DNA from: JAJXWB01 sp047605445
GTDB taxonomy: Bacteria; Pseudomonadota; Alphaproteobacteria; Rhizobiales; Beijerinckiaceae
DNA: 17,091 nt
NCBI GenBank assembly: GCA_047605445.1
Contig: JASGFP010000092.1
Location: forward strand, 1-17,091
Direction of reading: 5' to 3'
A model generated the notes under the pieces. The model ran no database searches. It saw only the letters and a program-made list of their open reading frames with translations, and was not told where the DNA came from. Positions 7,127 to 14,065 of the stretch are shown piece after piece. Both the position numbers and the translations under genes were made by a program. How positions within the stretch are numbered: the first letter of the stretch is position 1; each line of letters opens with the position of its first letter.

Positions 7127-8608
7127 ATGAGCGACCTCACCCGCCTTTCCCTCGCCGCCGCGCGCGACGGCCTCAAGGCCAGGTCTTTCACCGCGACGGA
7201 ACTCACGCAGGCGCATATCGACGCCGTTGCGAAAGCACGCGCGCTCAACGCCTATCTGAAAGAGACGCCGGAGCGCGCGCTCGCCGCCGCCGCCGAGAGC
7301 GATGCGCGCCTTGCGAAGGGCGAGGCGCGGCCGCTCGAAGGCCTGCCGCTCGGCATCAAGGATCTCTACTGCACTGAGGGCGTCGAGACGACGGCGGCGA
7401 GCCGCATTCTCGAAGGCTTCAAACCGCATTACGAATCCACCGTCACCAGCCAGCTCTGGCGCGATGGCGCGGTCATGCTCGGCAAGCTCAATCTCGATGA
7501 ATTCGCCATGGGTTCGTCCAACGAGACGAGCGCTTATGGGCCCGTCGTGTCGCCGTGGCGGCGCAACGGGAGCGAAGCCAAGATCGTTCCCGGCGGTTCG
7601 TCGGGCGGGTCTGCCGCCGCCGTCGCCGCGCATCTTTGCCTTGGCGCCACCGCGACCGACACCGGCGGCTCGATCCGCCAGCCCGCCGCCTTCACCGGCA
7701 CGGTCGGAATCAAGCCGACCTACGGTCGCTGCTCACGCTGGGGCATCGTCGCCTTCGCCTCCTCGCTCGATCAGGCCGGCCCGATCGCGCGCGACGTGCG
7801 CGACGCCGCCATCATGCTGCGCTCGATGGCGGGTTTCGATCCGAAAGATTCCACATCCGTCGATCGCCCCGTGCCCGATTACGAAGCGGCTGTCGGCGCA
7901 TCCGTGAAAGGCAAGAAGATCGGCATTCCCAAAGAATACCGGCTCGACGGCATGTCCGCCGAAATCGACGCGCTTTGGATGAAGGGCGTCGAATGGCTGA
8001 AGGCTGCGGGCGCCGAGATCGTCGACATCTCGCTGCCGCACACGAGCCACGCGCTGCCGGCCTATTATATTGTCGCGCCGGCTGAGGCCTCGTCCAATCT
8101 CGCGCGCTACGACGGCGTGCGCTACGGCCTGCGCAAGCCCGGCAAGGATATCGTGGGCATGTACGAGAACACGCGCGCGGCGGGTTTCGGCGCGGAAGTG
8201 CGGCGGCGCATCATGATCGGGGCCTATGTGCTGTCGGCCGGTTATTACGACGCTTATTATGTACGCGCGCAGAAAATCCGCACGCTGATCCGGCAGGATT
8301 TCGAGGCGGCGTTCCATGCGGGCGTCGACGCGATCCTGACGCCCGCCACGCCCTCGACGGCCTTCGCCATCGGCGAGAAGGGTTCGGCCGATCCGGTCGA
8401 AATGTATCTCAACGACGTCTTCACGGTGACGGTGAACATGGCGGGCCTGCCGGGCATCGTCGTGCCAGGCGGTCTCGCGTCGGATGGCCTGCCGCTCGGC
8501 TTGCAGCTGATCGGCCGACCGTTCGAGGAGGAGACGCTGTTTTCGCTCGGCGCCGCGATCGAGAAGGCTGCGCCAAAAATAGAGCAACCCAAAGCCTGGT
8601 GGGCGTGA
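7127..8608 (+). CDS. gatA: Aspartyl/glutamyl-tRNA amidotransferase subunit A
   Basis: The glutaminase subunit of GatCAB. It releases ammonia from glutamine and passes it to GatB, which converts Glu-tRNA(Gln) and/or Asp-tRNA(Asn) to the amidated form. The 493-residue amidase-signature protein has the full Ser-cisSer-Lys triad: K78 in LGIKDLY, S158 in GGSSGGS and S182 in TDTGGSIRQPA. Spacing between the two serines is 24, as in characterised GatA. The downstream GIKPTYGRCSRWG and SLDQAGP segments are also conserved. GGAG sits six bases before the ATG. The stop overlaps the next start by one base (TGATG), so a small membrane gene is coupled to it. Confidence 0.98.
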   Translation: MSDLTRLSLAAARDGLKARSFTATELTQAHIDAVAKARALNAYLKETPERALAAAAESDARLAKGEARPLEGLPLGIKDLYCTEGVETTAASRILEGFKPHYESTVTSQLWRDGAVMLGKLNLDEFAMGSSNETSAYGPVVSPWRRNGSEAKIVPGGSSGGSAAAVAAHLCLGATATDTGGSIRQPAAFTGTVGIKPTYGRCSRWGIVAFASSLDQAGPIARDVRDAAIMLRSMAGFDPKDSTSVDRPVPDYEAAVGASVKGKKIGIPKEYRLDGMSAEIDALWMKGVEWLKAAGAEIVDISLPHTSHALPAYYIVAPAEASSNLARYDGVRYGLRKPGKDIVGMYENTRAAGFGAEVRRRIMIGAYVLSAGYYDAYYVRAQKIRTLIRQDFEAAFHAGVDAILTPATPSTAFAIGEKGSADPVEMYLNDVFTVTVNMAGLPGIVVPGGLASDGLPLGLQLIGRPFEEETLFSLGAAIEKAAPKIEQPKAWWA

Positions 8609-8817
8609 TGGAATTCTCGAGAGCCGTGCTGGTCGCCTGCGCTGCGGTTCTCGGGTTTATCTTCTACGCCATCGCCGTCCTGTTCGTTCTGCTCGCCATC
8701 GCCAATTCCCTGCGCGGCAATGAAGCGGGCGCCGGGATGACGACGACGCTGGCGTTGGCTGTCGGCGCGTTTGCCGTCGGCGCCGTCAGCCGCCTCATCG
8801 CGCGCAAGCTCGCCTGA
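8608..8817 (+). CDS. Small two-helix membrane protein after gatA
   Basis: A 69-residue protein with two hydrophobic segments, about residues 6-31 and 45-60, separated by a short polar stretch (NSLRGNEAGAG) and ending in RLIARKLA. I do not recognise it. The start at ATG 8608 shares its A with the gatA TGA, indicating translational coupling; the GTG at 8599 lies inside gatA and is less likely. Its last 23 bases overlap the 3' end of the convergent CHAD gene. Confidence 0.7.
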   Translation: MEFSRAVLVACAAVLGFIFYAIAVLFVLLAIANSLRGNEAGAGMTTTLALAVGAFAVGAVSRLIARKLA

Positions 8818-9637
8818 GCCTCTTGACCCATTGCGCAGGTCTCTCGTCCAGGAGCGCGTCGGCGCGTTCGAAGGCGCGGGCGGCGAGCCGCGCGCGGCGC
8901 GCAATGCTCGCCTTTTCCAGATGGCGGAGAGCGGCGCGATCCGTTTCGCCGACGCCTTGCTCCGCCACAAATCCGCGGAGATCATCGAGGTCGCTGATGT
9001 CGCCGAGATGCTTGCGCAGCCTGTCGGCTTCGCGGCTGGCGGCTTTCATGCCGGGCGCGAAACGCGCGAGGAAGTCGGCGTCGTATTCAAACTCGACAAC
9101 CGCCGAGCGCCAGTGATGCAGGGCGGCGGCGTCGCCGCTCCGCGCCGCCTTGGCGCGCTTGCGCATGCGGCGATAAGTGGAAGCTGCGGCGCCGATGATC
9201 TCGTCGAGCCCGCCTCGCGTTTCGCACAGACGCCAGTCCCGGACGAGCGCCGCAATGTCCTCGCGCAGCGCAGCGACATCCGGCGCGGCGACATTCTCCG
9301 GCGCATCGCGCCTGACGAGGCGGTCGAGCATTTCGTGCGCGCCGCCGAGCTGCGATTTCAGACCGGCGAGCGTCGCCGCGCGCACCTCGGCCTCGCGCGC
9401 CTCGCCGAGCGCGCGGCGGGTCAAGTCGACCGTCCTGCGGGTGTTGGCGGCCAGAGCGGCGAGTTCCGGCGGGGCGAGCCGTGCGAGCGCCCGCGCGCGC
9501 TTGGCGGCGCGGCGCGCGAGATGCACGTCGCGCGCATTCACTGTATCTGCGGAGAGGCGCGCCTCCATCTCGCACAGGGCGGAAAGGATCGCCTGCCGCA
9601 GGGCGTCGCCGGCCGAATGGATAGGGTCTTCGCTCAT
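8795..9637 (-). CDS. CHAD domain-containing protein
   Basis: A 280-residue, largely alpha-helical protein rich in Arg, Ala and Leu. It shows CHAD (conserved histidine alpha-helical domain) features: a basic helix DVHLARRAAKRARALARL near residues 37-54, ALHHWRSAVVEFEYDADFL near 171-189 and LRKHLGDISDLDDL near 207-220. Conserved His and basic residues of this domain bind polyphosphate, and some members localise to polyphosphate granules, so a polyphosphate-linked role is the family-based inference. No CYTH domain is fused. The ATG at 9637 has no clear ribosome site. The gene sits on the opposite strand between gatA and gatB and overlaps the preceding gene tail to tail by 23 bases. Confidence 0.9.
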   Translation of the reverse strand: MSEDPIHSAGDALRQAILSALCEMEARLSADTVNARDVHLARRAAKRARALARLAPPELAALAANTRRTVDLTRRALGEAREAEVRAATLAGLKSQLGGAHEMLDRLVRRDAPENVAAPDVAALREDIAALVRDWRLCETRGGLDEIIGAAASTYRRMRKRAKAARSGDAAALHHWRSAVVEFEYDADFLARFAPGMKAASREADRLRKHLGDISDLDDLRGFVAEQGVGETDRAALRHLEKASIARRARLAARAFERADALLDERPAQWVKRLRRACAR

Positions 9638-9875
9638 TCATACAACGCGGGCGCGCCGCGCGGCGCCCGAGCCGAAAGGCGGGCATGACGCCGTCACAGT
9701 CAAGCCCGCGCAGCGATGGCCCGGTTAAGGCGCGGAATCCGCTGCGACTCCGGCAATCCGCGGAAATGCCTGGCAATGGCCGTGCCCGCCGCGGCGCCTG
9801 CGCGCGAAGGTGTCGCTTCCCGCCGAAAGGCGCTAAAAGACCGGCCAATCACCTCAGCCACGCAACGGGGACGCG

Positions 9876-11363
9876 ATGAACGCGCAGGCCAAACCTTCCA
9901 AGCTGATCAAGGGCGCCACCGGCGACTGGGAAATCGTCGTCGGCATGGAAATCCACGCGCAGGTCACGTCGAAGTCCAAACTTTTCTCCGGCGCCTCGAC
10001 CGAATTCGGCGGCGAGCCCAATTCGCACGTGTCGCTGGTGGACGCCGCGATGCCCGGCATGCTGCCGGTCATCAACGAGGAATGCGTGAAGCAGGCGGTG
10101 CGCACCGGCCTCGGCCTCAAGGCCGAGATCAACAAGCGCTCGATCTTCGACCGCAAGAACTATTTCTATCCCGACCTGCCGCAGGGCTATCAGATCTCGC
10201 AGTACAAGAACCCGATCGTGGGCGAGGGCGAGGTGATCGTCGACGTCTCGCCGACCGAGCAGATCAAGGTCGGCATCGAGCGGCTGCATCTGGAACAGGA
10301 CGCCGGCAAGTCGCTGCACGACCAGTCGCCGGATTCGAGTTTCGTCGATCTCAACCGTTCGGGCGTCGCGCTGATGGAGATCGTGTCCCGACCGGATATC
10401 CGCAGCGCGGAGGAAGCGCGCGCCTATGTGACGAAGCTGCGGACCATCCTGCGCTATCTCGGCACCTGCGATGGCAACATGGAGCAGGGCTCGCTGCGCG
10501 CCGACGTGAACGTCTCCGTGCGCCGCCCGGGCGACGGCCTCGGCACGCGCTGCGAGATCAAGAACGTGAACTCGATCCGCTTCATCGGACAAGCCGTGGA
10601 CGTCGAGGCGCGCCGCCAGATCGGCATTCTGGAAGACGGCGGTTCGATCGATCAGGAGACGCGCCTGTTCGATCCCGGCCGTGGCGAGACGCGCGCCATG
10701 CGCTCGAAGGAAGAAGCGCACGATTATCGCTACTTCCCCGATCCCGATCTCCTGCCGCTCGAATTCGACCAGGCGTTCGTCGACGAACTGGCCGGCGCGC
10801 TGCCGGAATTGCCCGATACGAAGCGCGCGCGCTTCATCGCCGACTACGGCCTGCCGCCCTATGACGCCGGCGTGCTCGTCGCCGACCGCGACGTCGCCGA
10901 CTATTACGAGGCCTGCGTGACCGCGGGCGGCAAGACGCGCGACGCCAAGATCGTCGCCAATTGGGTGACGGGCGACATCGCCGCGCTGGCGAATGCGTCG
11001 GGCCTCAGCGTTGCGCAGACGCATGTGCCGCCCGCCCATGTCGCCGAACTCGTCGACCTCATCGGGGAGAACGTCATCTCCGGCAAAATCGCCAAGGACG
11101 TTCTCGCGCTGATGTTCGGCGAGGAGCGCGACGCGAGCCCGCGCGACATCGTGGAGCGTCGCGGCCTCAAGCAGGTGACCGATACAGGCGCGATCGAGAA
11201 GGCGATCGACGCGATCATCGCCGCCAATCCCGACAAGGTCGAACAGGCGAAGGCGAAGCCGACGATGCTCGGCTGGTTCGTCGGCCAGGTGATGAAGTCG
11301 ACCGGCGGCAAGGCCAATCCGCAATCGGTGAACGAGCTGCTCAAGAGCAAACTCGGCATCTGA
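9876..11363 (+). CDS. gatB: Aspartyl/glutamyl-tRNA amidotransferase subunit B
   Basis: The tRNA-binding and kinase subunit of GatCAB. It phosphorylates the mischarged Glu or Asp and transfers ammonia to it. Its 495 residues are full length. The N-terminal catalytic domain shows VVGMEIHAQV (about residue 21), FSGAS, DLPQGYQISQY, HLEQDAGKS, DLNRSGVALMEIV, DVNVSVRR and HDYRYFPDPDLLPL. The C-terminal helical and YqeY-like tail (about 350-495) has the typical NPDKVEQAK and GWFVGQVMKSTGGKANP segments. The ATG at 9876 gives a short lysine-containing lead before the conserved core. It has its own upstream region of about 240 bases and is separated from gatCA by the CHAD gene, so it is probably transcribed independently. 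Confidence 0.98.
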   Translation: MNAQAKPSKLIKGATGDWEIVVGMEIHAQVTSKSKLFSGASTEFGGEPNSHVSLVDAAMPGMLPVINEECVKQAVRTGLGLKAEINKRSIFDRKNYFYPDLPQGYQISQYKNPIVGEGEVIVDVSPTEQIKVGIERLHLEQDAGKSLHDQSPDSSFVDLNRSGVALMEIVSRPDIRSAEEARAYVTKLRTILRYLGTCDGNMEQGSLRADVNVSVRRPGDGLGTRCEIKNVNSIRFIGQAVDVEARRQIGILEDGGSIDQETRLFDPGRGETRAMRSKEEAHDYRYFPDPDLLPLEFDQAFVDELAGALPELPDTKRARFIADYGLPPYDAGVLVADRDVADYYEACVTAGGKTRDAKIVANWVTGDIAALANASGLSVAQTHVPPAHVAELVDLIGENVISGKIAKDVLALMFGEERDASPRDIVERRGLKQVTDTGAIEKAIDAIIAANPDKVEQAKAKPTMLGWFVGQVMKSTGGKANPQSVNELLKSKLGI

Positions 11364-11396
11364 CGACATCAGTCTTTGCGCGAATCGAGTCGCGAC

Positions 11397-11420
11397 GATT
11401 CGACCGATTCGCGCGATTCG
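11397..11420 (+). repeat. Three GATTCG units at nine-base spacing
   Basis: GATTCG occurs at 11397, 11406 and 11415, each followed by a different triplet except for its C/G content. An inverted CGAATCG lies at 11381-11387 and can pair with CGATTCG at 11396-11402. This could be a protein-binding array or simple repeat drift. Confidence 0.5.
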
Positions 11421-11760
11421 ATCCTTCGACAGCGCATTTCGATGACGCGCGAAGGATAAAAAACGAGCTTCGCACAAAAATATTTTCGCCTCGGTTCCGA
11501 CGCCGATCCGCGCACGCTCGTCGGAGCGGCGCGCGTATGCGCAAGCTCGTGTCGCATGCGCTTGCTGCGCTGCGGAGCGAACCTGCCGGCGAACGCGACA
11601 CGAGCCGCGCGGGCACATTGGCGAGAGCGCGCGGGCGATGGGACACAGTATAGCGCGATCACGTTATGACCCTAGAAAATCATGAGAAAATCGAGCAATT
11701 GGCTTTCCGCCGCCCGAGCGTTGAACTTCACAAATCGCGACTATGCGAGGAGACAAAACT

Positions 11761-11883
11761 ATGAGCGCGGACGATAGCGAAGCGCTTCGGAGCAACGCTG
11801 CGCACATCGTCTGTCGAACGCGCTTTCAGTGTGGAGAAGAGATGAGTCGAGACGAGTCTTCGCGTGTTTCGCATTCGCTTTGA
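11761..11883 (+). CDS. Candidate 40-residue ORF, unproven
   Basis: A short open frame starting ATG at 11761 (MSADDSEALRSNAAHIVC...) with a good ribosome site, GAGGAG at 11747-11752, eight bases upstream. It has two cysteines, many Ser/Arg residues and no membrane segment. I do not recognise it, and codon use is not strongly coding-like. It could be a leader peptide or chance; the ribosome site is the only real support. Confidence 0.3.
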   Translation: MSADDSEALRSNAAHIVCRTRFQCGEEMSRDESSRVSHSL

Positions 11884-11927
11884 ACGTCGCTAGCGCGCTG
11901 TTTGCTTGCGTCTCGCGGCGCCGCCTC

Positions 11928-11955
11928 TTGCACGAGTAGTTAACCACGCTACGCT
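11928..11955 (+). promoter_or_regulatory. Weak candidate promoter of the histone-like gene
   Basis: TTGCAC (11928-11933) and TACGCT (11950-11955) are 16 bases apart, about 60 bases before the start codon. The -10 is a poor match, so this is tentative. Confidence 0.25.
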
Positions 11956-12014
11956 AATCAGGCCTCTTGCCGGCTCGCGATTTCATGCCGGCGAACTCGA
12001 TAAGGGGACACAAG

Positions 12015-12323
12015 ATGGCGAAAGCAACCACGAAGCGTAAGCCGGCCGCCAAGAAGGCCGCCAAAAAGGGTGCGCGTAAAACTACTGCGAAGAAGACCGT
12101 CAAGAAGGCGGTGAAGAAGGGCGCCAAGAAGGCCGCTTCGAAGAAGGTCGCCAAGAAGTCCGTCAAGAAGGCGGTCAAGAAGGGCGTCAAGAAGGCCGCC
12201 AAGAAAGGCGCCAAGAAGTCCGTCAAGAAGGCGGCCAAGAAAGGCGCCAAGAAGGCCGCCAAGAAAGGCGCGCGCAAGGCCGTCAAGAAAGCTGCTGCTC
12301 CGGCTCCGACCGAGTCGAACTGA
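12015..12323 (+). CDS. Histone H1-like lysine-rich DNA-binding protein
   Basis: A 102-residue protein, about 40 percent lysine (41 Lys, 3 Arg), made almost wholly of four-residue units such as KKAA, KKAV, KKGA and KKSV, ending in the uncharged tail AAAPAPTESN. Proteins of this composition resemble the C-terminal tail of eukaryotic H1 and bacterial H1-like proteins (Hc1/Hc2, AlgP, BpH1), which bind and compact DNA without sequence specificity; the same nucleoid role is inferred. There is no structured domain. The ATG at 12015 is chosen because AAGGGG (12002-12007) lies seven bases upstream; the longer frame from 11967 has no comparable site. It stands alone, with a terminator about 100 bases downstream. 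Confidence 0.88.
   Translation: MAKATTKRKPAAKKAAKKGARKTTAKKTVKKAVKKGAKKAASKKVAKKSVKKAVKKGVKKAAKKGAKKSVKKAAKKGAKKAAKKGARKAVKKAAAPAPTESN
12043..12293 (+). repeat. Imperfect 12-base repeat array inside the histone-like gene
   Basis: Units of the form AAGAAGGCxGTC or AAGAAGGGCGCC repeat with a 12-base period, each coding for four residues (KKxx). Unit number is prone to slip during replication in such arrays. The repeats are coding, lack spacers and are not CRISPR. Confidence 0.8.
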
Positions 12324-12349
12324 AGCGAGCCGCAAAGAGCGTCCCTTTT

Positions 12350-12375
12350 GCGATCGGGCGCCAATGCCCGGTCGC
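12350..12375 (+). other. Hairpin between the histone-like gene and its terminator
   Basis: GCGATCGGGC (12350-12359) pairs with GCCCGGTCGC (12366-12375) over ten pairs with one wobble and a six-base loop. No T run follows, so it may be an RNA-stabilising element rather than a terminator. Confidence 0.4.
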
Positions 12376-12424
12376 ACTTGGTTCGGCGTTCGCTTCGGTC
12401 GCGACACTTCCGCGATTGAAACTC

Positions 12425-12464
12425 ATGTCCTCTCGATCGAACGGTCGGGAGGACATTTCATTTT
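12425..12464 (+). terminator. Intrinsic terminator of the histone-like gene
   Basis: A 14-pair stem (12425-12438 with 12443-12456, two G-T wobbles) closes a GAAC loop and is followed by TTCATTTT. It lies 100 bases after the stop and between convergent genes, so it could also help stop transcription from the minus strand. Confidence 0.75.
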
Positions 12465-12599
12465 GCAGGCCACGTTCGCCTCTCGTGCGCCGGGTCTTGC
12501 GCGACGGCCGAATGGCGCAGCGCGCGCTTGAATGTCGTCACGGTCTGCGCAGGCCGCATCAGGCGCGTCGAAGCCATCTCCCGAAGTCGCGCGACAGCG

Positions 12600-12962
12600 T
12601 CAGCGTGTGAGGCACTGTTTCGCGAAGTCGCGCCAGCGGATGTCGATGTCCTTGCCCGCCTTCTTCATCGCCGCCCATTCGTGACCGCATTCGCTCATGC
12701 GCGCCTTGCTCGCAGCGGGCAGCATGGGGGGATGATCGAGATCGAGCGGTTCGTCCACAGCGCTTGGGGATGAACTCTGCGGGGCGGGCGTCGTCGTCTG
12801 GGGCTGGCCGAGCAGGGCAGGGCGCGGAGGCGGCAGAGGCGGCGGGCCCACGCCTTGCGCGCCAGCGCCAGGCGCTGTCAGCGCCGAAGCGAACGCGAGG
12901 GGCGCGGAGACGCAGATCGCCGCCAGAGGTCGCAACATTCCCAACCGATTCGTTCCCCGCAT
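12600..12962 (-). CDS. Secreted proline-rich protein with a C-terminal Cys-Trp motif
   Basis: A 120-residue protein of unknown function. A signal peptide is likely (hydrophobic PLAAICVSAPLAFASAL, then PGAGAQ), so it is exported to the periplasm or beyond. The middle (about 37-80) is rich in Pro, Ser and Thr (GPPPLPPPRP). The end, about 86-120, has the pattern ECGHEW...MKKAGKD...WRDFAKQC. From memory, this Cys-x-x-x-Trp...Lys...Gly...Trp...Phe...Cys tail occurs in many small exported alphaproteobacterial proteins, with the two Cys possibly bridged. The ATG at 12962 is chosen; 12938 would also keep the signal peptide. Open frame upstream to 13349 looks non-coding. A promoter-like pair lies just upstream. 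Confidence 0.75.
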   Translation of the reverse strand: MRGTNRLGMLRPLAAICVSAPLAFASALTAPGAGAQGVGPPPLPPPRPALLGQPQTTTPAPQSSSPSAVDEPLDLDHPPMLPAASKARMSECGHEWAAMKKAGKDIDIRWRDFAKQCLTR

Positions 12963-13428
12963 CCGCGCGCCGATGGCGCGTGCGGACCAGTCTCTATTGC
13001 CATTGATTCCCGACGCGTCGCAATCGCGCGGCGGCGCCGGGCGCCGTCGGACGTCCAACGCACGTTGCGGCATCGGGTTCGTCGCGCCCCTGTATCGTCG
13101 GCGAGAGGGGCCTGCGCGCGCCCGCGCGCGATTCCGATTGAGACCAGAAATACAATATATTTGCGAGTTTCGAAGTATATTTTCTATCGCTCTGCAGCGA
13201 ATACATGGATCGATCTCGTGCCGGGGCCGCCGGTCCGGCTCTGGCGGACCTCCGCGCGGGAGCCGCTGATGTCGCGGTCCAGGACGCATGGCTCGCCTTA
13301 CGACCGGATGCGGCATGGCGAGCCGGCAATCGCGTGGACGGTTCCTCATGAGGGATGTTGAAGCAGGGAGCCGCGGACGACGCGTCCGGGAGTGGACATA
13401 TCGGCGATTCAGGGAAAGCGGGCGCGGC
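12963..13428. other. Gap between the secreted protein gene and tRNA-Ser
   Basis: About 465 bases with no convincing gene; open frames here lack ribosome sites and recognisable content. An AT-rich patch (about 13139-13200) stands out from the very GC-rich surroundings. An eight-base inverted repeat (GGCTCGCC/GGCGAGCC) lies near 13290-13325. Confidence 0.5.
12994..13023 (-). promoter_or_regulatory. Candidate promoter of the secreted protein gene
   Basis: On the minus strand, TTGCGA (13023-13018) and CAATAG (12999-12994) are 18 bases apart, placing a transcription start near 12987, about 25 bases before the ATG at 12962. This also argues against starts further upstream. Confidence 0.4.
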
Positions 13429-13518
13429 TGGCGGAGACGGTGGGATTCGAACCCACGATAGGGTTTCCCCTATAACGATTTAGCAAACCGTCGCCTTCAG
13501 CCTCTCGGCCACGTCTCC
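13429..13518 (-). tRNA. tRNA-Ser(GCT)
   Basis: A 90-base tRNA read on the minus strand. The acceptor stem GGAGACG (13518-13512) pairs with CGTCTCC (13439-13433), with discriminator G and an encoded CCA (13431-13429). The anticodon loop TTGCTAA carries GCT, reading AGC/AGT serine codons. The long variable arm (ATAGGG, loop GAAA, CCCTAT) is the hallmark of tRNA-Ser, and the T-arm GGGTTCGAATCCC is intact. It is unlinked to other RNA genes in the window. Confidence 0.97.
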
Positions 13519-13551
13519 GTCGCTGCGGCGAAACGCCCGCCGCGCCCGCGT

Positions 13552-13580
13552 GATATGCCCCGCCGGCGCCGGAATGGCAA
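13552..13580 (-). promoter_or_regulatory. Candidate promoter of tRNA-Ser
   Basis: On the minus strand, TTGCCA (13580-13575) and CATATC (13557-13552) are 17 bases apart. Transcription would start near 13545, about 27 bases before the mature tRNA. Confidence 0.5.
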
Positions 13581-14054
13581 GCGTCCACGGGACGTCTGCG
13601 CTCCCGTGTCGTCGAACGCGCGGGGAATAGCGTCTGCCCAACAGGAAGGCGCCGGTGGCGACAGACCTTTCCGGACTTCGGCGCAACCGGGGTCGCAACG
13701 CAGGATCCCCGCGGCAGGAGCCAAAGTGTGGCCAAATTCGCACTCTTCGCGCAGATAAGCGGTTAACGAACTGTTTCCCGACGGCTTTTCGATCTGTTGT
13801 GCAGTGCAATCAAACTGTGGCGTGAATGCAACGCATTGGCAGATACGGCTTTTGTTGGCCTGATTTGGTTTCAAGCATGGCGAAAAGAGGCGTATGAACA
13901 TTCTGCGAGCAGGGCCCGTTCCACCCCGCTCACAAGGATGTGCAGAAAAGCCCGCCAGGCTTTCCCGCCCATCCCCTGAGAAGTGGAGCCGGGGCCCAGC
14001 GTTCCGTTCGTAAGAAGAAAAGTTGCAACCGCCCGACTGGGCTTCTTTCTATCT

Positions 14055-14060
14055 GGAGGT
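14055..14060 (+). promoter_or_regulatory. Strong ribosome binding site of the porin gene
   Basis: GGAGGT five bases before ATG 14066, consistent with high expression. Confidence 0.75.
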
Positions 14061-14065
14061 AACAC

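Larger units (their letters stand above)
11364..12014. other. Long gap between gatB and the histone-like gene
   Basis: About 650 bases with lower GC than the neighbours and no convincing gene except a 40-residue candidate at 11761-11883. The first part holds three GATTCG units at nine-base spacing (11397, 11406, 11415) with an inverted copy at 11381-11387. A hairpin follows at 11421-11457 (ATCCTTCG pairing with CGAAGGAT). It is followed by an A run rather than a T run, so it is not a terminator in either direction. AT-rich patches lie near 11459-11486 and 11658-11760. Confidence 0.6.
13519..14065. other. Gap and leader upstream of the porin gene
   Basis: About 550 bases without a supported gene; the first 60 hold the tRNA promoter. 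The last 155 look like a structured porin leader. AAAGCC (13947-13952) pairs with GGCTTT (13958-13963). GGGCCC at 13912-13917 can pair with the same sequence at 13992-13997, enclosing it. A small GCCC/GGGC stem at 14031-14042 is followed by a pyrimidine run just before the ribosome site. I could not pick a convincing -35/-10 pair. Confidence 0.45.

Noticed and set aside
9648..9669. GC-rich inverted repeat upstream of the CHAD gene
   Set aside because: Seven-base arms made only of G and C are expected often at this base composition; no supporting context.
9849..11618. A 589-residue minus-strand frame opposite gatB
   Set aside because: Length comes from third-position GC bias in gatB; the protein is His/Arg-rich and matches nothing I know.
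12043..12293. Short regular repeats considered as a CRISPR array
   Set aside because: Repeats are contiguous, 12 bases long, without spacers, and encode KKxx units.
11954..12364. Minus-strand frame with Leu/Phe/Ala repeats looking like a membrane protein
   Set aside because: It is the complement of the AAGAAG repeats of the histone-like gene; the periodicity is inherited and the plus frame has the ribosome site and terminator.
12600..13349. Extended 249-residue version of the secreted protein
   Set aside because: The first 129 residues are Arg-rich noise, run through a promoter-like pair and would bury the signal peptide.
13497..13901. Minus-strand frame overlapping the tRNA-Ser end
   Set aside because: It runs into a certain tRNA gene and has no ribosome site or family content.
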